Shown: positions 1 to 12,751, counted from the first letter of the stretch. The stretch: DNA of 64,000 nucleotides from Chrysogorgia sp. JL179-B06 (GCA_035772405.1 JAYKKM010000041.1:868001-932000); one strand, 5' to 3'. The notes: generated by a model from the letters alone, not told the origin. Program-made: numbers and translations.

Positions 1-1201
1 TAAAACGCTCAGTTCCTATATTTGGACGAGTCATGTTGGATTTCTTAACTTAAAGGATGAATCTTTTACTCTTGGTAGAAGAGATCTTAACGGGTGCGTG
101 ACATTTTATCAAAAAAAAATGCGCCTATCACTTTTCTCAAGCAAGTCATAAATCGAATAAAGTTTAGATGAATATTTCCTTTTATGACACCTTTTTAAAA
201 AACACTGTACTGTAGCAAGATCTGATGTGCTAGCTCCATAAATTGAAAGACCATATGTCAATTTGGGTAAGATAAGAGATACAAATAGATGGTCTATTTC
301 CTTCTGAGTACAGCCCTCTTTCCTAAGGCTTCTTATAACAAAAAGACATTTATTTGCTTCTTTAAGCTTAATCGCAACATGCTTATTATTGGTTTGAAAG
401 GTTATGCCAAAGTATCTTTATGGTGTCATGCTATACTATTAGAATATACTGTACTATATACTGTACATACTGTACTATAAAGAAATATCTATGTATATCT
501 GTGGAATTGATACGGTATACCAAGTTTAATGCAATGAGCATTGAAGAAATATGAACGATATGGTACTGTGTGGTGATACTGAGTCAACCTCGTACCCAGG
601 GTCTTATCTCCGCTCCCCGCCACGGTACGAGGTTGACACTGAGTATATGGAATCATCTGTAGTCGTGTTCTATTGGTTCCGTTTCTACCATTTTGATTAA
701 TGGATTGGTTTGAAAGACTTTCCAATAGGCCTTTTATCCCAGAAACTGTACGCTAAACTGTGTAATAAGTTATTTTTATGATTTATTATCCAATTCTCTA
801 CAAATTTACTTTTCGCATATCAATTTTCGCCAAACAATTAATTAGATTTTCAAAATTATCACAGATGCATGAAAAGCGCGGGAAAAACCGGTTACAAACA
901 GGTTTTTTAGAGCGGTCCAAATAACCTACTGGCCAAGTGGTTTAGTTGATCCCAAAAGAACACGACCTTCGATGTATATGTTTATATAGAGTTTGTGGAG
1001 CAAAAATGCCTGAAATTGCATAAGTACTACAACGTATAGTGTACTCACTCACACATGTGTCACATGTATTCACAATTTCGATATTTTAACTCTGTTAAAA
1101 AACGGAAGTTTGGAAGAATAAGTGAAGCTAAATAGAATGAGCATAAAGGTTTGAAAAATAACCGTAACCAAAATTAAACCTTTTTATTTCATAAACATTT
1201 A
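1..1201. other. Intergenic, no gene recognised
   Basis: AT-rich DNA. No reading frame has a recognisable domain or credible splice structure. The only structured item is a short palindrome at 583-637 (separate entry). Confidence 0.6.
583..637. mobile_element. Short palindromic MITE with GTCAACCTCGTACC ends
   Basis: The arms GTCAACCTCGTACC and GGTACGAGGTTGAC are perfect inverse complements around a GC-rich centre. ACTGAG occurs on both flanks and may be a target duplication. Related ends (CCTCGT..CCAGGG) occur near 7762, 9741, 12366, 14361, 24308 and 33890, so this is a dispersed family in this genome. Confidence 0.55.
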
Positions 1202-1683
1202 AGCTGTCATTAGTTTCACCAGGGAGGGGGGCAGAAGGAAAAGTGCTGGGCCATGAAACTATGAATCAAAAGTTGGTGGGGCTACGAAAACATTTGGAAA
1301 ACCTTTGATGCGCCATGAAACCTTTTTGATTAGTATCAAAAGTAATCGAAGAAAACAAATATTTATAACATAGGAATTGACACACGCTATGTAAGTCCAA
1401 GAAATATCCATATCACACCCCCAGAAATTATGTACATGTATATATAGTTTGGATTTCAGTGGTTCGAGACTAAGAGTTCAGGAATGCGAAAACCCGGCTG
1501 AAAACAAACTTGATTGTTTTCCTTGCTCTATATGGCAGCTAGACTACCCTCAGTTCTCAGCACCTAAACTAAAACAAAATGTATAGTTGGGTTATGAAAC
1601 CATCCAGGGAAATTTGGTTGGGTCACGAAACTTTATCAAGAATTTTCAGTTTTGCCCCCTCGCGGGTGGAATTAATGACAGCT
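1202..1683. mobile_element. MITE family A, about 480 bp, copy 1
   Basis: The ends are imperfect inverted repeats: AGCTGTCATTA at the left and TTAATGACAGCT at the right, each followed inward by a G/C-run segment (GGGAGGGGGGCAG and its inverse). A near-identical internal sequence recurs at about 29948-30474 inside ATXN2 intron 15, so the unit is dispersed. No coding capacity is seen. Confidence 0.6.
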
Positions 1684-2116
1684 CGCTAATAGCGTGATAA
1701 TAGAGTTTTTGGCCACTGAGAAAAATTGTATTTCAACACACCTAAAAATACGATATTAATTTACGTGTGAAGATATCGTTTCAGCGATCCAAATCCAATG
1801 ATTATCGTTTTTGAGTGAAGCCAAATTTAATTCTCAATTTAGATTGTTCGTGTTACAATGTTTATGAAATAAACAGAAAAATATATACACGGATGCTTGG
1901 AAATATGAAATTTATTTCTTGTGTTGAACACCATATCGCTGACTCGTTTGCTTTGTTCACTCGCGAGATATCCTGTTCAACAGCTCGAAATAAATTCCAT
2001 AATTCCGCACATCCGTGTATTATTCTTACTCTATAACCCTCGTATTTATCTTCATACTAATTAACCCACATAACTATTTATAATCCTCAAATAATTAAGA
2101 TTATAACGTTGGTTAA

Positions 2117-2406
2117 GCCTGATTTTCACGAGCGATGCAAGCACAAGAGTCCTTATTTCACACGTGAAAACAGTCTCGACGCAAGCGCGAGCACTGACGC
2201 AAGCACAAGAGTCCTTGTTTCACAGTGAAACAGTCTCGACGCAAGCGCAAGCACTGACGCAATTAACCACAAGAGTCCTTATTTCACAGTGAAAACAGGC
2301 TCGACGCAAGCGCAACCACAAGTTGATGAAAAAGTTTAGTAAGTTTCCTTTTCCTTGTGCAGCTTGCGCTTATGCTTGCGCTTGCGTTGTGATCGTGAAA
2401 ACTGAA
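2117..2406. mobile_element. MITE with internal tandem repeats
   Basis: The left end GCCTGATTTTCACGAGCGA and the right end (inverse complement GTTCAGTTTTCACGATCAC) form imperfect terminal inverted repeats. Between them a unit of about 60 bp carrying GACGCAAGC and AGAGTCCTT is repeated three times. TTAA lies immediately left of the left end. Non-coding. Confidence 0.5.
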
Positions 2407-3424
2407 CACAACGCAAGCACAATAAACTGCAGTACAATCTCAGAGGCCGCGATCTAGGAATTTTGAGGGTGTGCCATCCTCTTCGGAAAGGTATTGAATT
2501 TTGGGTCGGCCCTCTAATGGGATTTCCGCATTATGATTGCATTTAAATCATGCCAAATCTAATGTTAATTCTGTTGGTTATTTTCTTTCATCAGTCCCTG
2601 GGTTTGTGGATTTTACATAATCCTAATTTTTGGGTTCTACCAAGAAGAAATGTAATATATCTTGTTCGAAAATTTCATCTTCATGCCTTTTTTCGCTGCT
2701 AAAGTTGATTTACTATTCACAGGAATACGTCATAAATATGTATAATCCCCAAAACCCGGATGGACACTTTAATTATACTTGGATCGATTACAGAGCTAAA
2801 TCACTAATGTGATGACTGTATGTATCTTTTATAGTCAAACTAGTCTACATGACGGAGCCGAATCACTGTATTAAATGTAATAATAATGATAATAAAGACT
2901 TTTTAGGAGCACAATAATCTATATGCTCTTACAACAATACATTCTCGAAGTTACTTATAAACTACGTCTAACTGAAAAGCTATGGTAAGAGAACAGGCGG
3001 AAATCATTATCTTGAGAAAAGAACAACTTACGTTTAAGTTGAGTTGATGAGTGAATGGCAATCTTGGAACGTTAATACGACTTCCCAAAGGCATTCTCTT
3101 TTCCTGTTCAACATAAAGAAATATTATTAGTGTTTTAGAAGTGGGACAAGAATCAGAAGTGGGGTCAGACCGCGCGAGTGGGGTTAATCTTAGAAGTGCG
3201 TCAGACAGACCACTACATCCCCCCTGCTGATAGGTCTTCCCTTTACAGAGAACGGCGGAAATTGGTTATCTGTCAGGAGATGATCCATAAATAGAAAAAA
3301 TGGCATTATAGTTATGTTTCAAATTTTGGAATTTTTTAGTCGCAATCGGGGACAATTTTAAGCGATTTTATTATCCCTTCTTGCTCTCTAAACACATTCT
3401 CTCATATCGTATGATGCTTCAAGC
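2407..3424. other. Intergenic, nothing recognised
   Basis: AT-rich sequence with no convincing exon, RNA gene or inverted repeat. Confidence 0.5.
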
Positions 3425-3577
3425 CCGTTTTCCACTTCACCATTTCGCTCGCCGCTACCGAAATACTTCCACAATGACATCATTGTTTTCAGCTGTCGAC
3501 GAATCAAAACAGGAAAACATTATGTCATCGGCGAAATGTTTCTCTAGCGGCGAGCGAAATGGTGAAGTGGAAAACGG
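3425..3577. mobile_element. Palindromic MITE, 153 bp
   Basis: The termini are near-perfect inverse complements over about 30 bp (CCGTTTTCCACTTCACC against GGTGAAGTGGAAAACGG, continuing through CGCTCGCCGCT/AGCGGCGAGCG). A unique centre of about 90 bp separates them. An open frame runs through it only because it is short. Confidence 0.65.
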
Positions 3578-4490
3578 AATTACGATTAGATCCTAACCCC
3601 AGCCTAGTAGATTTTCTAACCCTAACAACCGCTTAAAAGCTTTTGCAACCCCCTGTTTCACGAGTAAGACTAAGCACGTATGCGCAACGTCACAAGCGTA
3701 ACACCTGTGTCTGTAAGTATGGATATCATCATACGAAACGAGAGACTAATGCGTTTGTGCATGCACGTCCGGCAAAAATTATCTTGCTAGAGCCTCGTTA
3801 CGAGGCAGGGCCAGCCCTGGTAAACGTCGTGAAGGTCCCAGTAAAAAGTATTTTGGCAAGAATGCATAGCCAAAGGACGATATTTTATTGATCATCTTAT
3901 AAGTTCATGATGCCATGATATTTCAAGTATGTTTTTATTTATTTGTAACTCGGAAAAGAACACCATAACAATCCAGTCTTCCAGTGAATCCTGAGCCTGG
4001 AGCAATGGACCATCCTTCCTGACTAAAACTATCATTACATATATTAAACAATAACCACCAAGTGTTCTTTGTCTAATGTTCTGTATATAACTCTGACTGC
4101 CATATTCCTTGCTTTTTAGCACTAATCAAAGAACAAAGTTTGTCCAACCGAACTTTTTTATCATGTCATTGTTTTTTGCGAACTGCGAAATCAAATATAC
4201 TGCTTTCTGAAAATACGGGAAATGCCATTTCAGAGACTCAAATTTTTGCGGGCGGTAATCGGTATACCCAGCTCCCTAGCTGGTCTCAGGCTAACGCTTC
4301 ACTCTTGCACGGCGCGACAAGTTTTGGCGTGTTGCCCGGGTAGTGGGGGCGGGGTAGCGGAGGTAAGTGGTAATTGAGTACGGCTGGCTACGACACTGCT
4401 GTCTTTTTTCGTAATTACCATGTATTGAATATTTCTTTGAACGAACTTGGCCAATCCTAAGGTCAAACGACATAGGTTCGTGTAAAATAC
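3578..4490. other. Intergenic, nothing firm
   Basis: No exon that I can support. A GC-richer patch around 4260-4370 is part of the open frame that continues from the candidate exon at 4491-4586. Confidence 0.4.
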
Positions 4491-4586
4491 TTTGCGTGTC
4501 GTGACGACGTCACGTCGGTCCTTTGGTGCAGCGGATGCGTGTAATAGAGACAGGCCGAGTAGAGAGACGATTGCGTGTAACTTCAT
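4491..4586 (-). CDS. Possible first exon of a secreted protein
   Basis: Read on the - strand, ATG at 4586-4584 opens a 32-codon stretch that looks like a signal peptide: Met-Lys, a hydrophobic core (LHAIVSLLGLSLLHASA), then a plausible cleavage region followed by charged residues (KDRRDVVTTRK). A GT (plus-strand 4490-4489) follows codon 32 and could be a donor. Without splicing the frame continues to a stop near 4299, giving 95 residues with no recognisable domain. No downstream exon was found at lower coordinates. The product is unknown and the call rests on the signal-peptide pattern alone. Confidence 0.28.
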
Positions 4587-4782
4587 GATGCTTCAATATA
4601 TCAGACAAAATATTCTAGCAATTGAATTAAAAGGAAAAAAAATATTGTAAGAATAAAACTAAAAATAGTCGAATCCAAACTATTTCTATTTCTTATGAGT
4701 AAAATTGAATTAATAAGTTAAATTGTAATATATATATAATATATATAATTGTAATATATATGATGGTTGACTGTTCTGACCG

Positions 4783-4856
4783 TGCCTCAATAGCTGAGTG
4801 GTTAGAGAACCGATGCGTTGATTCGGAGACCTCGGGTTCGATTCCCGGTTGGGGCA
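4783..4856 (+). mobile_element. tRNA-derived SINE head
   Basis: A 73-nt core (4784-4856) folds like a tRNA. The 7-bp acceptor stem GCCTCAA/TTGGGGC has one G.U pair. The T arm TCGGG-TTCGATT-CCCGG is intact and is an RNA polymerase III B box. The anticodon stem has a mismatch, the loop lacks U33 and the D stem does not pair, so this is not a working tRNA. TA-rich microsatellites flank it on both sides. It is most likely a tRNA-derived SINE or a tRNA pseudogene. Confidence 0.5.
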
Positions 4857-4911
4857 ATCATATATATATATCATATATATGTATATATATATAATATATA
4901 TATATATATTC
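4857..4911. repeat. TA-rich microsatellite
   Basis: Alternating TA with a few interruptions directly follows the tRNA-like core. A similar tract at about 4726-4762 precedes it. Confidence 0.7.
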
Positions 4912-5010
4912 ACGCTCACTGCTTGCAGTTTGAGCACTCTGGCATAGTTTTTGATGTCCCACATTTGTGTGGCATCAAGGGTGACTGTAAATAGCAGTTA
5001 TCTTCATCCT

Positions 5011-5100
5011 GCTCATCAGCACTACACTGATGAGGCCCAAAAGGCCGAAACGGTACCATCTTACTCTGATGAAGGGCTCCGCTCGAAACGTCAGTATCTC
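5011..5100 (+). other. Two hammerhead-ribozyme-like cores in tandem
   Basis: Core 1 (5027-5051) reads CTGATGA, then GGCC-CAAAA-GGCC, then GAAAC, which is the hammerhead layout of conserved CUGAUGA, stem II and GAAA. Core 2 (5066-5089) reads CTGATGA, A, GGGC-TCC-GCTC, GAAAC. A 15-nt linker sits between them. An upstream CTCATCAG (5012-5019) can pair with CTGATGAG of core 1. No clear UH cleavage site with a matching stem III was found, so activity is doubtful. Hammerhead motifs are known from Penelope-like elements; assignment to that class is inference. Confidence 0.4.
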
Positions 5101-5174
5101 GTCACTAAATCTTTGGCAGTTTACCACCTTTTCACTTTGCTATATATTCAAAACACTGTCTACGCAGCACTCTA

Positions 5175-5409
<235 letters not shown>

Positions 5410-5517
5410 ACTGTATATAATCATATGTGATTCAAGTTAGCCAATTGTAGATTACCTCAAGAAGTGAGATTTGCAATTGTAAATATATAAGAAAAAATTT
5501 ATATTAATAAAGTTTCC

Positions 5518-5548
<31 letters not shown>

Positions 5549-8105
5549 TTACCTCTATTATAAATTTGGTAAAGATTTTCTTAATGCTATTTTGTTCAGA
5601 GATGAAGTTGTATATATACTGTATTTTGTAATGTAATGTGATAAAAATATCTCCCGAAAAGCCCCTTATTTAAACTTGGCGTAACTCAGTGACCGTTTGA
5701 TAATTAAGCAATGTAGTTTTACTCGCATAGTTTCCGTCTCATCAATTCGTACGCTAAGGCAGCGATTACACAAAATGTTCAGCGGTGTCTAAATTTCCCA
5801 TAATAAATCTCACGAAATTTGAGCCCTGTACGTGTGAAGATTCAGCGTCTGAGCTAGCCCATCACGTAAAACGGAAATCAACATATTTTACACCGATATA
5901 GCGAAGGGCCCTCAGTTGAAACGTCGGCATCTCGTGTCGTCATCATTGTGACAATTTACTACGGGCCAGATCATATATATAATTTTTCGAGAATTCGCGC
6001 CATATTTATAAATAATATGCCCTGAAAAGACACATATGTGAGCCAATAAGAAAATATTTCAGTCAATTGAGCATTGAGACTATTGAAAAATGCTCATAAA
6101 ACGTCTTTATTATTGTTATTAATTAAATCTTTCCGTCCGGCCCATGCAGTCAAAATCGCTCGTACAAGACCGATGAAGTCGTCAATCGAAAAACACGGCA
6201 CACGGTAACACAAGATTAAAAATAAAAACTCGACAAGCACCAGGAACATGAGATCCACTCACACGCCAAGTTTCATTTGATTTCATAAAAAACTAAGCGA
6301 TTGGTGGCATTTTGAATTTTCATGATGCTACGCGGGCGTGCAAGATGGGCTTTTTTCAACCTAATTTATAATAATTAATGCTAATATTATATTAACATTA
6401 TGTGTCTTTTTCGGGAAATTTGAAAGCACTGGTAAACGTTGGTTTGTCGGGCTTTCAGAAAATGTATAGCTTTCGCAACAGTTATGGTTATTTCCACTGA
6501 GATATCAATAGAACAAAGAGGTGGTTCAATTTTGGATATTTTTCCCCAGACAGGAAAGAGTTAATTGCATGTATATAATTTCTCTGTTGACCAATAGGAA
6601 AGTCTTACATATAGTGTCCAGTTTTTGTCTTAAAGGGTAGAGTTGCATGGAGAAATTTCATCCCGAATAAAAGTTCTATTACGTGAAGAATTTCAGTGCA
6701 GATATACACGTATTGTGCTGCGTAGGCAGTGTAGAAATACAAAATAGCCTTTTCTGATGGGCGGGAAAAAAGATAAGACTAGACGTTAACGTTTATGTAT
6801 TATATATAAAAAAGTAGAGTGCTGCGTGGACAGTGTTTTTGATATATATAGCAAAGTGAAAAGTTGGTAAACTGCCAAGATTTTTAGTGACGAAATACTG
6901 ACGTTTCGAGCGGAGCCCTTCATCAGAATCAGACGAGACTAAGGGGCTCAACTCGAATTAACGTCAGTATTTCGTTACTATAATTTCGGCAGTTCACCAC
7001 CTTTTCACTTTTATATAGTTTGGCTAACACAGCTGTGACGAGAGGACGTGCCTTGAACAATGACATTTTTCATCTGAGACAAAGAGAATGTTAAATAAAA
7101 GACAGAACATTCGATCTAGATTGCCACTGCAAAACTCTACTATTCACTCCAGAGCAAATTTTGGTTGTTATCGTAGTTGTATATTGGTTATACATGGAGT
7201 AGTTTTGATTATATACTCAGAAATGTAATTAGTTGAATGTATTGTTGTCAGTATTTCGTTGCTATAATTTCAGCAGTTTACCACCTTTTCTCTTTTATAT
7301 AGTTTGGCTAACACAGCTGTGACGAGAGAATGTTAAATAAAAGACAGAGAGACAAAGAGAATGTTAAATAAAAGACAGAACATTCTCGGTTGCCACTGCA
7401 AAACTCTGCTATTCATTAGACATTACCAGAGCAATTTATACGTGTATTAGTTTTGATTATATACTCAGAAATGTAATTAGTTTTATAAGTAACTTTAGGT
7501 AACTTAGGTAACTTTAAGAATGTATTGTTGTTAGAACATTGAGACTATTGTATAATGCTCCTAAAACGTCTTACGTAGTTTTGAATTTTGATAGTTTCCG
7601 AATTAGTGTAAAAATCCAAACGGGGGCGTTCGTCCCACGCGTTTCTGCAGGGGCATAAACGGACGTCATAATTTCCTCAACAGTTTATAATCACTGCGGT
7701 AAAAATATTACTAGTTTTCTAAGAAATTGACAGGAACTAATTAGCAACTACGAAACTGACAACCTCGTCCCCAGGGCGTTATCTCAGCTCCCGCTCTCCC
7801 CCCAGAAGGCCTGAGAACGAGGTTGAGTGGTAATCCTCAGTATATCTTTGAAATTATTCAACGAAATCACTTGAAACTTTGCACATTACAACACTTCGTG
7901 AAACCTAACATTACTACATTTAAATAGTGAAGCCACCAAATAAATTTACAATTTCTAATTTCTTGATTTTCTAAAAATGGTTAAGCTCTTACGTCATTGG
8001 TTATTGTTAATATGTACACTGCTGCAGTGAATGTGGGATTACGTCATTGGTTATTGTTAATATGTACACTGCTGTAGTGAATGTGGGAGAGCTTGGAATG
8101 ATTCT

Positions 8106-8311
8106 GAGTCCCGGACAGGAATCGAACCTGTAACCTTCTGATTGCCGGTGAGACGCTCCATCTGAGTCTCGGTTGCTCAATGGTTAGAGAGTGAAGGTTA
8201 CAATGATGTACTGAATCGATTGATATATGTACTGCCTGGATGTGTTAATATATAGACTGCTGTAGTGAATGTGGCAATCAGAAGGTTACAGGTTCGATTC
8301 CTGTCCGGGAC
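8106..8311 (+). mobile_element. tRNA-derived SINE fragments, inverted pair (copy 1)
   Basis: The left part (8106-8163) is the inverse complement of a tRNA-like 3' half containing GGTTCGATTCC. The right part starts with GAGTCTCGGTTGCTCAATGG, is interrupted by about 85 bp, and resumes with CAATCAGAAGGTTACAGGTTC. The acceptor-like ends GAGTCTC and GGGACTC pair. The same structure is in the second duplication copy at 12752-12957, and fragments occur at 35331-35392 and 40600-40622. Confidence 0.55.
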
Positions 8312-8829
8312 ATTTTTCTGAGGACACGAGCTTGACGATCGCCCATGTTTTGTCAGTGGTTATTCATAGGCATTTTAAACAATTACTCTGGCTAGCTACT
8401 GTGGTGGTATAAGTCTAGTTTCGGTGGCTCCTGTTTAATGTTTTGGGTCGACAAATTGCAATACATTCCAATAAGCTTTTCGAAACCACGCGGTGTTCTC
8501 ATCTTCATGCGCCATCTTCTTTGGTCACTATTGCTCGAGTGTTCTCTCAAAACTCTCAAACTATCCAAAGAAATATAGTAAATTTGTGATAAGGTTCATG
8601 AGGAATGTGGCTGGCAAGTATCATGATAACAATTAAACTCAAGTAGCCTGAGTAAATAAGACGTCAAAACCGAACTGCGTCATAAAATTAGCATAGGAAA
8701 TAACACGGTTCAAGTGTTATTTCCTGATACTTTTCAATCAATTTTACGCGTTCCTGAATGTAGCGATAGGGAAAACTGATGGGAAAACCGATGTTTGTAA
8801 ATATTAAAATCCAACATCCCGGATGTGAT

Positions 8830-8895
8830 TTTTTACTAGGGGTATTTAAAAAAAATAACTATATGTGGTATTTTTTTAAATACCCCTAGTAAAAA
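8830..8895. repeat. Palindrome TTTTACTAGGGGTATTTA
   Basis: Inverted arms of about 24 bp (TTTTACTAGGGGTATTTAAA and its inverse) surround an AT-rich loop of about 18 bp. The second duplication copy has it at about 13455-13520 with small changes. Confidence 0.7.
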
Positions 8896-10029
8896 CATTT
8901 TAAGTTTAATACTGATGGCATTAGCCAATTACATGTATCAGGAATGAGTAAAATTGATTGAAATGGTATTATGAGCCAAATGTAACCGATTAGATTGTCG
9001 AGTCTCCGATCTGCTCGCGGCAAAACTAAAAACTTTTGGCACACACAACTCCGGTGCAGATACTTTAGCTTATTAACTTATTTCTCACGCGCCAGAATGA
9101 TGGGAAAATAGGCCATTTAGGGTGTTCAAGCTGACAGATATTTGTAGCGTGGGCAGAGATGGTGGCGGATCTTGTCTCGCCCCCGCATAACATTTGACAA
9201 AGAACGTGCATGACTGCGTAGGGTGGAATAGGGCAGCATATCCTCCTTTCTGGGCGTTCTTTGCCAGGGGGTTAGGGTTAGAAAACCTATTGGTGGGGGT
9301 TAGGATTATGATCTTTGTTGTGTTGGGGTTGGGCTCTAACATTAGATTAACCATTATCCTTAATTTAGAGCGATTTGTAAATTAAGGATAATAGTTAATG
9401 GGGATCGGGCTGCTCACATGACACCAGAGTTTCTGGTTGTTTAGATATGATAATTTTTGTTGTCTTTGTTCTATTGCCTTTGTCTACTTTGTTGACCTGA
9501 ATAAATGAGAAATGTTCAATGCTCTTCAGAGTTGTTCATGTCAGCATTCGTAGGCATAAAAGAAGCTATTAACAAGCTTAATAATCCACCATACATCCAT
9601 GGTTATCTCTTATAAAAGGTATGAAGAAGCATATATCCAATTTAGCGAGAGCTAGACAGCATTCAGATTTAGATGAATAAATTATACTCGGCTGAATTAA
9701 TTGAGGTTTATGACAAGCCAATCGCATTATAGAATGGACCAGCCGATCCCAGGGCCATTTTCGCCGACCTTCCGCCGTGGAGGCAAAATGCCCTGGGAAC
9801 GAGGTTGGGGCTGCATGGTAAGGAATGGAAAAAGCAATAATATAGGATACATAAGGAAAAACATATAGCCCCCTTGATTACGGTTTGAAAACTTTACATC
9901 GCCCCTCTTTCTACACTTCTCCAAAAAAATAATATTTTAATTTTTCCATAAAAGCTTCATGTATATAAGATATAAATTGAATTTCCTTTAGCATGCTGGT
10001 CATCAGAATAATATTAAATACAATCTCTG

Positions 10030-10350
10030 GGTAGGTGCCATAAATTGCGCCATTTTATTATAAGTTGCGCCATTTTATTATAAATTGCGCCATTTTATTA
10101 TAAATTGCGGCGTTTTATTATAAATTGCGCCGTTTTATTATAAATTGCGCCATTTTATTATAAATTGCGCCATTTTATTATAAATTGCGCCATTTTATTA
10201 TAAATTGCGCCATTTTATTATAAATTGCGTCATTTTATTATAAATTGCGTCATTTTATTATAAATTGCGCCATTTTATTATAAATTGCGCCATTTTATTA
10301 TAAATTGCGTCATTTTTATTATACTGAATTGCGCCATTTTATTATAAATA
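10030..10350. repeat. 20-bp minisatellite, 15 units (copy 1)
   Basis: The unit TTTTATTATAAATTGCGCCA is repeated about 15 times with C/T and A/G variants at the GCGCC positions. The paralogous array at 14647-14833 has about 9 units. Confidence 0.92.
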
Positions 10351-12751
10351 TATGCCATCCTAATAGCATTAATAAAAATAAGCAATTGTTGTATTAAAAC
10401 GGTGTAGAATTGGCTGTTTTTCGTATGTCACTTGTTAATACTACAGTAACATATAATTAAGTAAAATATATGCAAACTAGCCTGCGAGCAGTGTACTTTT
10501 GTAATGTAATGTGATAAAAATATCTCCCGAAAAGCCTCTTATTTAAACTTGGCGTAACTCAGTAACCGTTTGATAATAAAGCAATGTAGTTTTACTCGCA
10601 TAGTTTCCGTCTCATCAATTCGTACTTCCAGTGACGAAAGCTAAGGCAGCGATTACACAAAATGTTCAGCGGTGTCTAAATTTCCCATAATAAATCTCAC
10701 GAAATTTGAGCCCTGTACGTGTCAGCTAGCCCATCACGTAAAACGGAAATCAACATATTTTACACCGATATACGAAGGGCCCTCAGTTGAAACGTCGGCA
10801 TCTCGTGTCGTCATCATTGTGACAATTTACTACGGACCAGATATATATCATTTTTCGAGAATTCGCGCCATAATTGTACATAATATGCCCTGAAAACACA
10901 CATATGTGAGCCAATAAGAAAATATTTCAGTCAATTGAGCATTGAGACTATTGAAAAATGCTCATAAAACGTCTTTATTATTATTATTAATAAATTATTT
11001 CCGTCCGGCCCATGCAGTCAAAATCGCTCGTACAAGACCGATAAGTCGTCAATCGAAAAACACGGCACACGGTAACGCAAGATTAAAAATAGAAAATCGA
11101 AAAGCGCCAGGCACATGAGATCCACTCACACGCCAAGTTTCATTTGATTTCATAAAAAACTCTGCGATTGGTGGCATTTTGAATTTTCATGATGCTACGC
11201 GGGCGTGCAAGTTGGTTTTTTTTCAACCTAATTTATAATAATTAATGCTAATATTATATTAACATTATGTGTCTTTTTCGGGAAATTTAAAAGCACTGGT
11301 AAACGTACGTTGGTTTATCTGGCTTTCAGAAAATGTATAGCTTTCGCAACAGTTATGGCTATTTCCAGAGATATCAATAGAACAAAGAGGTGGTTCAATT
11401 TTGGATATTTTTCCCCAGACAGGAAAGAGTTAATTGCATGTATATAATTTCTCTGTTGACTAATAGGAAAGTCTTACATATAGTGTCCAGTTTTTGTCTT
11501 AAAGGGTAGAGTTACATGGAGAAATTTTATCCCGAATAAAAGTTCTATTACGCGAAGAATTTCAGTGCAGATATACACGTATTGTGCTGGGTAGGCATAG
11601 TAGAAATACAAAATAGCCTTTTCTGATGGGCGGGAAAAAAGATAAGACTAGACGTTAACGTTTATGTATTTTATATAAACAAGTATAGTGCTGCGTAGAC
11701 AGTGTTTTTGATATATATAGCAAAGTGAAAAGTTGGTAAACTGCCAAGATTTTTAGTGACGAAATACTGACGTTTTGAGCGGAGCCCTTCATCAGAGACG
11801 AGAAACACTAGACGAGACTAGATCAGACGAGAAACACTAAGGGGCTCAACTCGAAACGTCAGTATTTCGTTGCTATAATTTCAGCAGTTTACCACCTTTT
11901 CTCTTTTATATAGTTTGGCTAACACAGCTGTGACGAGAGAATGTTAAATAAAAGACAGAGAGACAAAGAGAATGTTAAATAAAAGACAGAACATTCTCGG
12001 TTGCCACTGCAAAACTCTGCTATTCATTAGACATTACCAGAGCAATTTATACGTGTATTAGTTTTGATTATATACTCAGAAATGTAATTAGTTTTATAAG
12101 TAACTTTAGGTAACTTAGGTAACTTTAAGAATGTATTGTTGTTAGAACATTGAGACTATTGTATAATGCTCCTAAAACGTCTTACGTAGTTTTGAATTTT
12201 GATAGTTTCCGAATTAGTGTAAAAATCCAAACGGGGGCGTTCGTCCCACGCGTTTCTGCAGGGGCATAAACGGACGTCATAATTTCCTCAACAGTTTATA
12301 ATCACTGCGGTAAAAATATTACTAGTTTTCTAAGAAATTGACAGGAACTAATTAGCAACTACGAAACTGACAACCTCGTCCCCAGGGCGTTATCTCAGCT
12401 CCCGCTCTCCCCCCAGAAGGCCTGAGAACGAGGTTGAGTGGTAATCCTCAGTATATCTTTGAAATTATTCAACGAAATCACTTGAAACTTTGCACATTAC
12501 AACACTTCGTGAAACCTAACATTATTACATTTAAATAGTGATGCCACCAAATAAATTTACAATTTCTAATTTCTTGATTTTATAAATAAATTTACAATTT
12601 CTAATTTCTTGATTTTCTAAAAATGGTTAAGCTCTTACGTCATTGGTTATTGTTAATATGTACACTGCTGTAGTGAATGTGGGAATACGTCATTGGTTAT
12701 TGTTAATATGTACACTGCTGTAGTGAATGTGGGAGAGCTTGGAATGATTCT

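Larger units (their letters stand above)
5624..10490. repeat. Tandem segmental duplication, copy 1 (about 4.87 kb)
   Basis: The segment matches 10497-15480 in the same orientation, from TTTTGTAATGTAATGTG at the start to AAACTAGCCTGCGAGCAG at the end. Differences are scattered substitutions and indels. It holds no recognisable gene. Contents in order: a CAGTTGAAACGTCGGC motif at about 5915, a - strand hammerhead-like core at about 6895-6930, an imperfect local duplication at 7000-7440 absent from copy 2, SINE fragments near 8.1-8.3 kb, a palindrome at 8830-8895, a G-rich segment with TTAGGG-like words at 9.26-9.34 kb and a 20-bp minisatellite at 10030-10350. The empty TTAA site of the copy-2 MITE is at 10457-10460. 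Confidence 0.9.

Noticed and set aside
4783..4856. Functional tRNA gene
   Set aside because: The acceptor and T arms pair, but the D stem does not, the anticodon stem has a mismatch and the loop lacks U33; better explained as a SINE head.
9260..9345. Interstitial telomere repeat (TTAGGG words)
   Set aside because: Only scattered GGGTTAGG-type words within a dispersed repeat (also at 13.9, 51.4, 58.6 and 62.5 kb); no tandem TTAGGG array.
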